DNA from: Streptomyces tendae
GTDB lineage: Bacteria > Actinomycetota > Actinomycetes > Streptomycetales > Streptomycetaceae
Reading direction: 5' to 3'
Length of the DNA: 64,000 nucleotides
Assembly (NCBI RefSeq): GCF_014650435.1
Contig: NZ_BMUY01000002.1
Span: forward strand, 496,001-560,000
Shown: positions 22,032 to 30,582 of the stretch, piece after piece
How the letters are laid out: every line of letters starts with the position of its first letter
Position numbering within the stretch: the stretch's first letter is position 1
Notes under the pieces: generated by a model
Told to the model about the DNA's origin: nothing
Database searches by the model: none
What the model saw: only the letters and a program-made list of their open reading frames with translations
Made by a program: the position numbers and the translations under genes

Positions 22032-22169
22032 GTGAGCAAGCGCACCTTCCAGCCGAACAACCGTCGCCGCGCGAAGACCCACGGCTTCCGGCTGCGTATG
22101 CGTACCCGTGCCGGCCGCGCGATTCTCGCGACCCGCCGCAGCAAGGGCCGCGCCCGTCTGTCCGCCTGA
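22032..22169 (+). CDS. rpmH: Ribosomal protein L34
   Basis: The 45-aa basic protein starts [20 protein letters not shown] (after the GTG-encoded Met) and ends GRARLSA, matching L34. It belongs to the large ribosomal subunit. GTG 22032 follows CTGGAGCCCCCGA. It leads the rpmH-rnpA-yidD-yidC-jag string, 21 bp before rnpA. Confidence 0.97.
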   Translation: MSKRTFQPNNRRRAKTHGFRLRMRTRAGRAILATRRSKGRARLSA

Positions 22170-22190
22170 TCCCGGTCAGGTCATGACATC

Positions 22191-22562
22191 GTGCTGCCCA
22201 CCGAGAACCGGCTGAGGCGGCGCGAGGACTTCGCGACCGCGGTTCGACGAGGCCGCCGGGCCGGCCGCCCGGCCCTCGTCGTCCACCTACGAAGCGGTGC
22301 CACGGACCCGCACGCGCCTGGGGAGAGCGCTCCCCGGACACGTGCGGGTTTCGTCGTGAGCAAAGCCGTGGGTGGTGCGGTCGTGCGCAACAAGGTGAAG
22401 CGCAGGCTTCGCCATCTGATGCGCGACCGGATCGACCTGTTGCCCCCCGGTAGCCTGGTAGTCGTACGAGCGCTGCCCGGTGCGGGTGACGCCGACCATG
22501 CACAGCTGGCCCGAGACCTGGACGCCGCCCTGGCGCGGCTACTGGGAGGGGGCGCGCGATGA
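22191..22562 (+). CDS. rnpA: Ribonuclease P protein component
   Basis: The 123-aa basic protein starts [21 protein letters not shown] and has the RnpA RNA-binding signature [15 protein letters not shown]. It assists the RNase P RNA in trimming tRNA 5' ends. GTG 22191 is the start. Its TGA overlaps the yidD ATG. Confidence 0.96.
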   Translation: MLPTENRLRRREDFATAVRRGRRAGRPALVVHLRSGATDPHAPGESAPRTRAGFVVSKAVGGAVVRNKVKRRLRHLMRDRIDLLPPGSLVVVRALPGAGDADHAQLARDLDAALARLLGGGAR

Positions 22563-22933
22563 AGTACCCGCTGCTGGCTCTGATCAAGCTCTACCAGTGG
22601 ACGATCAGTCCGCTGCTGGGGCCGGTGTGCAAGTACTACCCGTCGTGTTCCCACTACGGCTACACGGCCATCGACCGGCACGGAGCCGTCAAGGGCACGG
22701 CACTCACCGCCTGGCGCATCCTGCGGTGCAATCCGTGGTCGCTGGGCGGCGTGGACCATGTTCCGCCGCGCAAGCGCCCGCGGTGGCACGAAATGCTGCG
22801 TGCCGCCTGGCGGGCACGCAAGGGCGGGACCTCCGCCGCCGAACCGGCCACCGAAGGACGGTCTGCTCATCCGAGCCGGTCCGAGCCTTCGAGCCCGGCC
22901 GCAGAGACCTCGCCCCATGCCCAAGGAGCATGA
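22559..22933 (+). CDS. yidD: Membrane protein insertion efficiency factor YidD
   Basis: The 124-aa protein has the YidD core [36 protein letters not shown] with its three conserved cysteines (third in [15 protein letters not shown]). The C-terminal 40 residues are a variable hydrophilic tail. It is thought to help YidC at the membrane. It overlaps rnpA by 4 bp. Confidence 0.95.
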   Translation: MKYPLLALIKLYQWTISPLLGPVCKYYPSCSHYGYTAIDRHGAVKGTALTAWRILRCNPWSLGGVDHVPPRKRPRWHEMLRAAWRARKGGTSAAEPATEGRSAHPSRSEPSSPAAETSPHAQGA

Positions 22934-22936
22934 TTA

Positions 22937-24244
22937 GTGGACACGATTGCCAGCCTCTTCAGCTTCATCACCTGGCCCGTCTCCTGGGTCATCGTCCAGT
23001 TCCACACGGTGTACGGGGCGATCTTCGGACCTGACACCGGATGGGCCTGGGGCCTGTCCATCGTGTCCCTGGTGATCCTCATCCGTATCTGCCTGATCCC
23101 GCTCTTCGTGAAGCAGATCAAGGCGACGCGCGGGATGCAGACGCTCCAGCCGGAGATGAAGAAGATCCAGGAGCGCTACAAGAACGACAAGCAGCGTCAG
23201 TCCGAAGAGATGATGAAGCTGTACAAGGAGACGGGCACCAACCCGCTCTCCTCGTGCCTTCCCATCCTGGCGCAGTCCCCGTTCTTCTTCGCCCTGTACC
23301 ACGTGCTCAACGGCATCGCGTCCGGCGACACCATCGGTGCGGTCAACCAGGACCTGCTCGAGAGCGCGCAGAAGGCGCACATCTTCGGGGCCCCGCTGGC
23401 CTCCAAGTTCTTCAGCAGCGAGAGCGACGTCGCCGCCCTCAGCGCCTCCCTGACCGATGTCCGCGTGGTCACCGCGATCATGATCGTGCTGATGTCGGCC
23501 TCGCAGTTCTTCACCCAGCGCCAGCTGATGACGAAGAACGTCGACACCACGGTGAAGACGCCGTTCATGCAGCAGCAGAAGATGCTGATGTACGTCTTCC
23601 CCGTCATGTTCGCCGTCTTCGGTGTCAACTTCCCCGTCGGTGTCCTCGTCTACTGGCTGACCACGAACGTGTGGACCATGGGCCAGCAGATGTACGTCAT
23701 CCGCAACAACCCGACGCCGGGCTCGAAGGCGCAGGCCTCCTACCTGGAGCGGCTGCACAAGAGCGTCACCGAGCACGGCAAGACCCGCCGCCGAGGCGAG
23801 AAGGCCATCGTGAAGGCCATCGTCGCCAAGGGCCGGGACCGCAACGAGGCCGAGCGGAAGTTCATCAACGGTCTGAACAAGGCGGGCCTGGCGGCTCAGG
23901 CCGACGGCAACGTGGTGAAGAGCGACACCGCCGTGGCCGCCCAGAGCGCGGACGGCTCGACCGTGACGCCCGCGGGCCAGCCCAAGCGTCAGCAGCCCAA
24001 GCGGCAGAGCAAGTCCCAGCGCCAGGCCAAGCCCGCCGGTGAGACCGACGCAAAGACGTCGCTGACCAAGTCGGACGAGCCGCAGGACGCCGAGCCGGCC
24101 GGCAAGCAGGACGCCAAGCAGCAGGCCAAGCCTGCCGCCGGTGCCAAGAAGCCGGCGCAGAAGTCCGGAGGCGGTGGCCGCAGCAAGGCCCAGTCCGGAC
24201 AGCGCAAGGGCCCGCAGCGGCCCAAGTCCCCGTCGAAGAAGTAA
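22937..24244 (+). CDS. yidC: Membrane protein insertase YidC
   Basis: The 435-aa protein shows the Oxa1/YidC core: five main hydrophobic segments with the conserved arginine in the first ([25 protein letters not shown]), and a long C-terminal tail rich in Lys, Gln and Ala (about 320-435) for ribosome contact. It inserts proteins alone or with SecYEG. It starts at GTG 22937, 3 bp after yidD, and lacks the large periplasmic domain of the Gram-negative form, as expected. Confidence 0.96.
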   Translation: MDTIASLFSFITWPVSWVIVQFHTVYGAIFGPDTGWAWGLSIVSLVILIRICLIPLFVKQIKATRGMQTLQPEMKKIQERYKNDKQRQSEEMMKLYKETGTNPLSSCLPILAQSPFFFALYHVLNGIASGDTIGAVNQDLLESAQKAHIFGAPLASKFFSSESDVAALSASLTDVRVVTAIMIVLMSASQFFTQRQLMTKNVDTTVKTPFMQQQKMLMYVFPVMFAVFGVNFPVGVLVYWLTTNVWTMGQQMYVIRNNPTPGSKAQASYLERLHKSVTEHGKTRRRGEKAIVKAIVAKGRDRNEAERKFINGLNKAGLAAQADGNVVKSDTAVAAQSADGSTVTPAGQPKRQQPKRQSKSQRQAKPAGETDAKTSLTKSDEPQDAEPAGKQDAKQQAKPAAGAKKPAQKSGGGGRSKAQSGQRKGPQRPKSPSKK

Positions 24245-24259
24245 GAAGGAGTCCATCCC

Positions 24260-24772
24260 GTGACGGAAGGCACCACCTCCGCCGCTGCCGAGGGTGCAGA
24301 CATCCTCACCCGCCTCGAGCAGGAGGGCGAGATCGCCGCGGACTACCTGGAGGGTCTGCTCGACATCGCCGACCTCGACGGCGACATCGACATGGACGTC
24401 GAGGCCGACCGTGCCTCCGTCTCGATCATCAGCGACAGCAAGAGCAGGGATCTGCAGAAGCTGGTCGGCCGGGACGGTGAGGTGCTGGAGGCTCTGCAGG
24501 AGCTCACGCGCCTGGCCGTGCACCGGGAGACCGGCGACCGCAGCCGACTGATGCTCGACATCGCCGGGTACCGGGCGGGCAAGCGCGCCGAGCTGTCCGA
24601 GCTGGGCGCCAAGGCCGCGGCCGAGGCCAAGAGCAGTGGCGAGTCCGTGCGGCTGCAGCCGATGACGCCCTTCGAGCGCAAGGTCGTGCACGACGCGGTC
24701 AAGGCCGCGGGGCTGCGCAGTGAGTCCGAGGGCGAGGAGCCGGAGCGCTTCGTCGTCGTGCTTCCCGCCTGA
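24260..24772 (+). CDS. jag: R3H/KH RNA-binding protein Jag (KhpB)
   Basis: The 170-aa protein has a KH-like middle domain (SRDLQKLVGRDGEVLEALQELTRLAVHRETGDRSRLMLDIAGYR) and a C-terminal R3H domain (LQPMTPFERKVVHDAVKAAGLRSESEGEEPERFVVVLP). KhpB proteins bind RNA and influence cell elongation and division in Gram-positive bacteria. It follows yidC by 15 bp with GTG 24260. The separate N-terminal Jag_N domain is missing, as in other actinobacteria. Confidence 0.92.
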   Translation: MTEGTTSAAAEGADILTRLEQEGEIAADYLEGLLDIADLDGDIDMDVEADRASVSIISDSKSRDLQKLVGRDGEVLEALQELTRLAVHRETGDRSRLMLDIAGYRAGKRAELSELGAKAAAEAKSSGESVRLQPMTPFERKVVHDAVKAAGLRSESEGEEPERFVVVLPA

Positions 24773-24790
24773 TCGGTCCTCTCGTTTCTC

Positions 24791-24825
24791 CGGCCCCGTC
24801 TGTTGCGCAGGCGGGGCCGAATTTT
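24791..24825 (+). terminator. Terminator after jag
   Basis: CGGCCCCGTCTG (24791-24802) pairs with CAGGCGGGGCCG (24808-24819) through one G-T pair over a 5-nt loop. It is followed by AATTTT. Confidence 0.85.
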
Positions 24826-24897
24826 GTCAGCCTGATAGTTCTGGTGGTTCTGGCACCGGTGCCCCTGGCGTCGGTGCCGTACGGAAGGACGGTCCCC

Positions 24898-25617
24898 GTG
24901 TCGGAGGCAGCGGAGCTTCCCCCTGTACCCGAGCAGGCACGTGACGTGTTCGGTGATCGCTACGCGGACGCGGTCCGCTACGCGGAACTGCTTGCCGAGG
25001 CGGGGGTGAAGCGCGGTCTGATCGGTCCGCGTGAAGTGCCCCGGCTCTGGGAGCGGCATCTGCTGAACTGCGCGGTGCTCTCCGAGGTCGTGCCCGAGGG
25101 AGTGACGGTGTGCGACGTCGGCTCGGGAGCCGGCCTGCCCGGGATCCCGCTGGCGCTCGTGCGGGACGACCTGAAGATCACGCTTCTCGAGCCGCTGCTG
25201 CGCCGCACGAACTTCCTGGCCGAGGTCGTGGAGCTGCTGGGCCTGGACCATGTCACCGTCGTGCGGGGCCGGGCCGAGGAGGTCATGGGGAAGCTGCCAC
25301 CGGTGCATGTGGTGACGGCCCGCGCCGTCGCTCCGCTGGACCGCCTCGCCACCTGGGGAATTCCGCTGTTGCGCCCGTACGGCGAGATGCTCGCCCTCAA
25401 GGGCGACACGGCTGAGGAAGAGCTGAAGGCGGCGACCGCGGCGCTGAGCAAGCTCGGTGCGGAGGAGACGTCCATCCTGCACGTCGGGGAGGGTGTCGTG
25501 GATCCCATGTCCACCGTGGTGCGGGTCGAGGTCGGTGAGAGCCCCGGTGGCGTGCGTTTCGCGGCCAAGCGGGCCAAGGCTGCCCGGACCGGACGGACAC
25601 GCCGCCGCCGCGGATAG
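24898..25617 (+). CDS. rsmG: 16S rRNA (guanine527-N7)-methyltransferase
   Basis: The 239-aa protein has the SAM-binding motif VCDVGSGAGLPGIPLAL and the RsmG sequence LWERHLLNCAVLSE. It methylates G527 of 16S rRNA; loss in Streptomyces gives low-level streptomycin resistance. GTG 24898 is preferred over the more upstream starts because GGAAGGAC precedes it by 8 bp. The basic tail (TGRTRRRRG) is usual. Confidence 0.95.
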   Translation: MSEAAELPPVPEQARDVFGDRYADAVRYAELLAEAGVKRGLIGPREVPRLWERHLLNCAVLSEVVPEGVTVCDVGSGAGLPGIPLALVRDDLKITLLEPLLRRTNFLAEVVELLGLDHVTVVRGRAEEVMGKLPPVHVVTARAVAPLDRLATWGIPLLRPYGEMLALKGDTAEEELKAATAALSKLGAEETSILHVGEGVVDPMSTVVRVEVGESPGGVRFAAKRAKAARTGRTRRRRG

Positions 25618-25706
25618 CCTCGAGGGCCCGCCGTACTCCACACAAGCTGCCCTGCTTGCGTATGACGGAGTGTCGCGACAGTTCGGCGTGGGCTGCGCTG
25701 CATCGT

Positions 25707-25720
25707 GTTTCACGTGAAAC
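25707..25720. promoter_or_regulatory. parS site upstream of parA
   Basis: Perfect GTTTCACGTGAAAC, the ParB-binding palindrome, between rsmG and the chosen parA start. Confidence 0.95.
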
Positions 25721-25815
25721 GTCGCTCACTGCTGCACGGCATCATCAGCCGCGGCCGCGCCGCGGCCGACCCCCGCGACCGAAAGCCTCTCGGGTCGCTC
25801 GGAGAGGGTACGGAG

Positions 25816-25842
25816 TTGTCCACAGAGGTGGATTTCTCCACA
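25816..25842 (+). promoter_or_regulatory. Two DnaA-type boxes upstream of parA
   Basis: A perfect TTGTCCACA (25816-25824) and TTCTCCACA (25834-25842) lie 18 bp apart on the same strand, 37-63 bp before the parA ATG. They argue that this stretch is control DNA rather than parA coding sequence. Confidence 0.6.
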
Positions 25843-25878
25843 GAAGACCAGGCCTCACTGGTTCATGACCCCGAAGGC

Positions 25879-26952
25879 ATGGGAGGCTCTGTTCATTGCG
25901 AGCCTGAAGTCGAGGAGAGTGAATCCTTGCGGTCCGACGCCAATATCGCGGGACCGATGACCGATCCGGTCCCCGGTCCCCGTACCGAGTCGATGGGAGC
26001 GGATGTTTCACGTGAAACACCGCCTCCGATGGACGACACTCCGATCGGTCGTGCTGCCCAACTCGCGGTGGAGGCTCTGGGTCGCGCCGGCGAGGGGTTG
26101 CCTCGACCCGAGCAGACCCGGGTCATGGTCGTAGCCAACCAGAAGGGCGGTGTGGGCAAGACGACGACGACCGTCAACCTTGCCGCGTCACTCGCCCTGC
26201 ACGGTGCGAGAGTCCTGGTCGTCGACCTCGACCCGCAGGGCAACGCCTCTACCGCGCTGGGCATCGACCATCACGCGGATGTGCCCTCCATCTACGACGT
26301 GCTGGTCGAGAGCCGACCGCTGTCGGAAGTGGTCCAGCCGGTCCCTGATGTAGAGGGTCTCTTCTGCGCACCCGCCACGATCGATCTCGCCGGTGCGGAG
26401 ATCGAACTGGTCTCTCTGGTCGCACGTGAGAGCCGTCTCCAGCGGGCGATCACGGCATATGAACAGCCGCTGGACTACATCCTCATCGACTGCCCGCCTT
26501 CCCTGGGCCTGCTGACGGTCAACGCGCTGGTCGCGGGCCAGGAGGTCCTGATCCCCATCCAGTGTGAGTACTACGCGCTGGAGGGTCTGGGACAGCTGCT
26601 GCGCAACGTCGACCTGGTGCGGGGACATCTCAACCCCACGCTGCATGTCTCGACCATCCTCCTCACCATGTACGACGGACGGACGCGGCTCGCGTCGCAG
26701 GTCGCGGACGAGGTGCGCAGCCACTTCGGCGAGGAGGTGCTGCGGACGAGCATTCCCCGCTCGGTCCGTATCTCCGAGGCCCCGAGCTACGGGCAGACGG
26801 TGCTGACCTACGATCCAGGATCAAGTGGAGCCCTCTCCTACCTGGAGGCGGCCCGTGAAATCGCGCTGAAGGGCGTGGGCGTCAACTACGACGCGACCCA
26901 CGCTCATCTCGGCGCCCAGAATGATCCGAGCATGGTGGAGGGGATCCAGTGA
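25879..26952 (+). CDS. parA: Chromosome partitioning ATPase ParA
   Basis: The 357-aa protein has the deviant Walker A KGGVGKTT and Walker B segments of ParA/Soj ATPases (VVDLDPQGNASTALGI, ILIDCPPSLGLLTVNAL). It moves ParB-oriC complexes, notably during sporulation. The frame stays open back to 25705, but that start lies inside a parS site and the extension crosses DnaA boxes. ATG 25879 gives the usual length. TTG 25927, with GAGGAGAG upstream, is another candidate. The parB GTG overlaps its stop. Confidence 0.93.
   Translation: MGGSVHCEPEVEESESLRSDANIAGPMTDPVPGPRTESMGADVSRETPPPMDDTPIGRAAQLAVEALGRAGEGLPRPEQTRVMVVANQKGGVGKTTTTVNLAASLALHGARVLVVDLDPQGNASTALGIDHHADVPSIYDVLVESRPLSEVVQPVPDVEGLFCAPATIDLAGAEIELVSLVARESRLQRAITAYEQPLDYILIDCPPSLGLLTVNALVAGQEVLIPIQCEYYALEGLGQLLRNVDLVRGHLNPTLHVSTILLTMYDGRTRLASQVADEVRSHFGEEVLRTSIPRSVRISEAPSYGQTVLTYDPGSSGALSYLEAAREIALKGVGVNYDATHAHLGAQNDPSMVEGIQ
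26005..26018. promoter_or_regulatory. parS site inside parA
   Basis: Perfect GTTTCACGTGAAAC within the parA reading frame, translated as part of VSRET. Confidence 0.93.
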
Positions 26953-28055
26953 GTGAGCGACGGAGGGGGTTGGGTCGTGGTCTGGGCGCACTGATCCCCA
27001 ACGCCCCGACCGAGAAGTCGGTTGCCTCGGCGGCGTTGGGAACCGCGGCCTCCGCGTCTCCCGGGACCATGCCGCTGCTGCCGAACGAGCGGGGAGTGGC
27101 CGCGGCGAAGGTGGCCACGCTGCCGCATGTTTCACGTGAAACAGAAGAGCCGGCCGCACCGTACGGTGCGGAGGGGCTGCGGCCGCCCCTGGGTGCGCAC
27201 TTCGCCGAGGTCCCTCTCGACGCCATCACGCCGAACCCGAAGCAGCCGCGCAAGGACTTCGACGACGACGCACTGGCCGAGCTCGTCACCTCCATCAGGG
27301 AAGTAGGTCTCCTCCAGCCGGTCGTCGTACGGCCGACGGAGCCCGGGCGCTATGAGCTCATCATGGGTGAGCGGCGCTTCCGTGCCTGCCGCGAGCTGGA
27401 GCTGGACGCGATCCCGGCGATCGTGCGGGCGACGGAGGACGAGAAGCTCCTTCTGGACGCGCTTCTGGAGAACCTGCACCGCGCTCAGCTGAACCCGCTG
27501 GAGGAGGCGTTCGCCTACGACCAGCTGCTGAAGGACTTCAACTGCACGCACGACCAGCTGGCGGACCGTATCGGTCGCTCGCGCCCGCAGGTGTCCAACA
27601 CACTGCGTCTGCTGAAGCTTTCTCCGAAGGTGCAGAACCGGGTGGCCGCAGGCGTCCTCTCCGCGGGGCACGCCCGAGCCTTGCTGTCCGTCGACGACCC
27701 GGAGGAGCAGGACCGGCTGGCGCATCGCATCGTGGCTGAAGGGCTCTCGGTGCGGTCGGTCGAGGAGATCGTGACCCTGATGGGGTCCCGGCCGCAGAAG
27801 CCACAGCGCGCGAAGGGCCCGAGGGCCGGCTCGCTGGTGTCCCCGGCGCTCTCGGACCTGGCAACGCGACTCTCGGACCGCTTCGAGACGCGTGTGAAGG
27901 TCGACCTGGGACAGAAGAAGGGCAAGATCACCGTCGAGTTCGCTTCCATGGACGACCTTGAGCGGATCCTCGGAAGCCTCGCTCCGGGCGAGGGCCCCGT
28001 GCTGCAGAAGGGCCTCCTGGAGGACGGGGACGGGGACGGAGACGTCGAGTCCTGA
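26949..28055 (+). CDS. parB: Chromosome partitioning protein ParB
   Basis: The 368-aa protein has the CTP-binding ParB/Srx domain (LDAITPNPKQPRKDF, GERRFRACRELELDAIPAIV), the helix-turn-helix DNA-binding domain (THDQLADRIGRSRPQVSNTLRLLKLS) and a C-terminal dimerisation domain. It loads at parS and spreads as a CTP-dependent clamp. A parS lies inside its own gene. GTG 26949 overlaps the parA stop. Confidence 0.97.
   Translation: MSERRRGLGRGLGALIPNAPTEKSVASAALGTAASASPGTMPLLPNERGVAAAKVATLPHVSRETEEPAAPYGAEGLRPPLGAHFAEVPLDAITPNPKQPRKDFDDDALAELVTSIREVGLLQPVVVRPTEPGRYELIMGERRFRACRELELDAIPAIVRATEDEKLLLDALLENLHRAQLNPLEEAFAYDQLLKDFNCTHDQLADRIGRSRPQVSNTLRLLKLSPKVQNRVAAGVLSAGHARALLSVDDPEEQDRLAHRIVAEGLSVRSVEEIVTLMGSRPQKPQRAKGPRAGSLVSPALSDLATRLSDRFETRVKVDLGQKKGKITVEFASMDDLERILGSLAPGEGPVLQKGLLEDGDGDGDVES
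27129..27142. promoter_or_regulatory. parS site inside parB
   Basis: Perfect GTTTCACGTGAAAC in the N-terminal coding part of parB, again read as VSRET. Confidence 0.93.
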
Positions 28056-28067
28056 TCGGCTGGCCTG

Positions 28068-28118
28068 AGGGCGGGTCGTGTCCGGTGCATACCGGAACAC
28101 GGCCCGCCCTTTGCTTTG
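28068..28118 (+). terminator. Terminator after parB
   Basis: AGGGCGGG (28068-28075) and CCCGCCCT (28103-28110) enclose a second inner stem (GTGTCCGGT/ACCGGAACAC). TTTGCTTT follows. Confidence 0.85.
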
Positions 28119-28220
28119 CGTCGGTGTCGGGGCCGTCGCATCGTGGATACGATGCGATCGGGATGGCGTTGTCACCTGGGCAGTACCTGGCAGTACCTCT
28201 CTGAGGGGAAGGCAGGGGCC

Positions 28221-28478
28221 ATGCGATCGATGAGCCGCACTGGACTGGTGAGCGCGGGCTTGGGACTGGGCGCGGTCGGTGGGTTCCTCGGTAGCCTGCT
28301 CAGGGAACGGAGCGCTCTGACAGCCGCCCGCGACGCGGCAGGGGAAGGAAGCGAGGGACAGCCTTCATGGGGCGCCGGCTCGTACCGCTCACGCTGGACA
28401 ACCTTCAGGACCTTCCCCAGCGCTGTCGCTCGTGCGTCTTCTGGGAACTGGATCCCGTCAGTGGCGAGGCCGCGGTAA
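28221..28478 (+). CDS. Doubtful small protein overlapping the acetyltransferase
   Basis: An 85-codon frame starts at ATG 28221 behind AGGGGAAGGCAGGGG and begins MRSMSRTGLVSAGLGLGAVGGFLGSLL, which resembles a short membrane or glycine-zipper segment. It overlaps the start of the acetyltransferase gene by 112 bp in another frame, and its second half looks like a shadow. It may be a real short leader gene or chance. Otherwise the 311-bp gap after parB holds only the terminator. Confidence 0.3.
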   Translation: MRSMSRTGLVSAGLGLGAVGGFLGSLLRERSALTAARDAAGEGSEGQPSWGAGSYRSRWTTFRTFPSAVARASSGNWIPSVARPR

Positions 28479-28984
28479 AGGCGGGTACGCCGGCCCTGGA
28501 GAAGGAGTCCTGGATCTCCGCCGTTCTGCTGGACTGGGGGTCGTGCGGCCGGGTGGTCTATGTCGATGACGTGCCGGTGGGCTTCGTTCTCTACGCACCG
28601 CCCGCGTATGTACCGCGCTCAACGGCCTTCCCCACCAGTCCGGTCTCCTCCGACGCGGTCCAGCTGATGACCGCGTTCGTGTTGCCGGGTTACCAGGGGC
28701 AGGGACTGGGTCGGGTGATGGTCCAGACGGTCGCCAAGGATCTCCTGAGGCGAGGCTTCAAGGCGATCGAGGCGTTCGGGGACGCCCGCTGGAAGGAGCC
28801 CGCCTGTGTCCTGCCGGCGGACCATCTCCTTGCGGTGGGCTTCAAGACGGTCCGGCCGCATGCCCGGCATCCGCGACTGAGGCTGGATCTGAGGTCGACG
28901 CTGTCCTGGAAGGAAGACGTGGAGATGGCGCTGGACCGCCTTCTCGGCGCTGTTCAGAAGGAGCCGGTGTTGCGTCCGCTGTAG
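28367..28984 (+). CDS. GNAT-family N-acetyltransferase next to parB
   Basis: The 205-aa protein has the GNAT acetyl-CoA loop QLMTAFVLPGYQGQGLGRVMVQTVAKDLLRRGFKAIEAFG in its middle. An N-terminal segment LPQRCRSCVFWELDP with a CxxC pair recurs in this actinobacterial group. Its substrate is unknown. A GNAT gene follows parB across Streptomyces and mycobacteria, which hints at a link to origin-region biology but is not proof. ATG 28367 is the start. Confidence 0.85.
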   Translation: MGRRLVPLTLDNLQDLPQRCRSCVFWELDPVSGEAAVKAGTPALEKESWISAVLLDWGSCGRVVYVDDVPVGFVLYAPPAYVPRSTAFPTSPVSSDAVQLMTAFVLPGYQGQGLGRVMVQTVAKDLLRRGFKAIEAFGDARWKEPACVLPADHLLAVGFKTVRPHARHPRLRLDLRSTLSWKEDVEMALDRLLGAVQKEPVLRPL

Positions 28985-29019
28985 TGACGGCACCGGAGAG
29001 ACCGGAGAGCGCAGTAAGC

Positions 29020-29053
29020 CGAATGGGCCGACCCGTCCGGGTCGGCCCATTCG
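29020..29053. terminator. Terminator between GNAT and trxA
   Basis: CGAATGGGCCGACCC (29020-29034) and its perfect complement (29039-29053) form a 15-bp stem with loop GTCC. It serves the two convergent genes and touches the next parS. Confidence 0.9.
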
Positions 29054-29054
29054 T

Positions 29055-29068
29055 GTTTCACGTGAAAC
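29055..29068. promoter_or_regulatory. parS site after trxA
   Basis: Perfect GTTTCACGTGAAAC, one base from the preceding terminator stem, in the gap between convergent genes. Confidence 0.93.
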
Positions 29069-29083
29069 GTCGGTCGGCGATCG

Positions 29084-29416
29084 TCAGTCGCCGATGAACT
29101 CGTCGAGGTCGCGGACGATCGCGGCCTTCGGCTTCGCGCCGACGATGGTCTTGGCGACCTCGCCACCCTGGTAGACGTTCAGGGTCGGGATGGACATGAC
29201 GCCGTACTTGGCGGCCGTACCCGGGTTCTCGTCGATGTTCAGCTTGACGATCTCGATCTTGTCGCCGTACTCGGCGGCGATCGCTTCGAGGGACGGCGCG
29301 ATCTGGCGGCACGGACCGCACCAGGCGGCCCAGAAGTCAACCAGGACGGGCTTGTCGTTCTTGAGGACGTCCTGCTCGAAGGAGTCGTCGGTTACATGCT
29401 TCAGGGTGCCGGCCAC
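29084..29416 (-). CDS. trxA: Thioredoxin
   Basis: The 110-aa protein has the active site WCGPC at residues 32-36 and the cis-proline region MSIPTLNVYQGG. It reduces protein disulfides with electrons from TrxB. GTG 29416 lies 39 bp after trxB, so the two form a trxBA operon, expected to be induced by thiol stress through SigR. Confidence 0.97.
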   Translation of the reverse strand: MAGTLKHVTDDSFEQDVLKNDKPVLVDFWAAWCGPCRQIAPSLEAIAAEYGDKIEIVKLNIDENPGTAAKYGVMSIPTLNVYQGGEVAKTIVGAKPKAAIVRDLDEFIGD

Positions 29417-29455
29417 GGCGGGCTCCTTAAGGGGTCGGTGCGGGGTTGGGGTGGG

Positions 29456-30424
29456 TCAGACGGCGGTCTTCTCGGGCTCCGCCTTGTCCTCGTCGCTGAG
29501 GGCGGCGAGGTAGCGCTCGGCGTCGAGAGCGGCGGAGCAGCCAGTGCCCGCGGCGGTGATCGCCTGGCGGTAGGTGTGGTCGACCACGTCACCGGCGCCG
29601 AAGACACCCGTCAGGTTGGTGCGGGTCGAAGGCGCTTCGACCTTCAGGTAGCCCTCCGGATCCAGGTCGAGCTGGCCCTTGAAGAGCTCGGTGCGCGGGT
29701 CGTGGCCGATCGCGATGAACAGGCCGGTCACCGGCAGATCGGAGAGTTCGCCGGTCTTGACGTTGCGCAGCTTCAGGCCCGCGAGCTTCTGCTCGCCCTG
29801 GACCTCGGCGACCTCGCTGTCCCACACGAACGAGATCTTGGGGTCGGCGAAGGCACGCTCCTGCATCGCCTTGGAGGCGCGCAGGGTGTCCCGACGGTGG
29901 ACGATCGTCACGGACTTCGCGAAGCGGGAGAGGAACGTGGCCTCCTCCATCGCGGTGTCACCGCCGCCGATCACGGCGATGTCCTGGTCCTTGAAGAAGA
30001 AGCCGTCGCAGGTCGCGCACCAGGAGACGCCGCGGCCGGACAGGGCGTCCTCGTTGGGCAGGCCGAGCTTGCGGTGCTGGGAGCCGGTGGTGACGATCAC
30101 GGCCTTGGCCTGGTGGACCGTGCCCGCGGTGTCGGTGACGGTCTTGATCTCGCCACTGAGGTCGACGGCCACGACGTCGTCCGGGATCAGCTCGGCACCG
30201 AAGCGCTCCGCCTGGGCCCGCATGTTGTCCATGAGCTCGGGGCCCATGATGCCGTCCTGGAAGCCGGGGAAGTTCTCCACCTCGGTGGTGTTCATCAGCG
30301 CTCCGCCCGCGGTGACGGCACCCTCGAACACCAGCGGCTTCAGGGACGCTCGCGCGGTGTAGAGCGCCGCCGTGTAGCCGGCGGGCCCGGAGCCGATGAT
30401 GATCACGTTTCGGACGTCGCTCAC
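29456..30424 (-). CDS. trxB: Thioredoxin reductase
   Basis: The 322-aa flavoprotein has the FAD motif GSGPAG (11-16), the redox-active CATC (Cys136, Cys139) and an NADPH motif [10 protein letters not shown]. It reduces thioredoxin with NADPH. The C-terminal tail ([12 protein letters not shown]) is hydrophilic. A SigR-type promoter lies about 75 bp upstream. Confidence 0.97.
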   Translation of the reverse strand: MSDVRNVIIIGSGPAGYTAALYTARASLKPLVFEGAVTAGGALMNTTEVENFPGFQDGIMGPELMDNMRAQAERFGAELIPDDVVAVDLSGEIKTVTDTAGTVHQAKAVIVTTGSQHRKLGLPNEDALSGRGVSWCATCDGFFFKDQDIAVIGGGDTAMEEATFLSRFAKSVTIVHRRDTLRASKAMQERAFADPKISFVWDSEVAEVQGEQKLAGLKLRNVKTGELSDLPVTGLFIAIGHDPRTELFKGQLDLDPEGYLKVEAPSTRTNLTGVFGAGDVVDHTYRQAITAAGTGCSAALDAERYLAALSDEDKAEPEKTAV

Positions 30425-30495
30425 GGCTTCATTCCTCGTCTCTGGACTGCGTCTTCAGGGCCGGGTGGAGCTGCACTCAGACTCTCACCCCACCT

Positions 30496-30522
30496 AACGG
30501 ATCCTACGGGGCGCGCATTCCC
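30496..30522 (-). promoter_or_regulatory. SigR-type promoter of trxBA
   Basis: On the minus strand GGGAAT (complement of 30517-30522) is followed after exactly 18 bp by GTT (complement of 30496-30498). This is the SigR consensus GGGAAT-N18-GTT. The S. coelicolor trxBA operon is a known SigR target. A palindrome GTGCCCGGGCAC (30526-30537) lies just upstream. Confidence 0.85.
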
Positions 30523-30582
30523 GCCGTGCCCGGGCACACGGCGGCAGTATCCGGCTCGCTGGTAGAGGGGAAGGGAAGACCG

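Noticed and set aside
25705..25878. Longer parA start at GTG 25705
   Set aside because: The codon lies in parS, there is no ribosome site, and the extension crosses two DnaA boxes. The 357-aa form matches the usual length.
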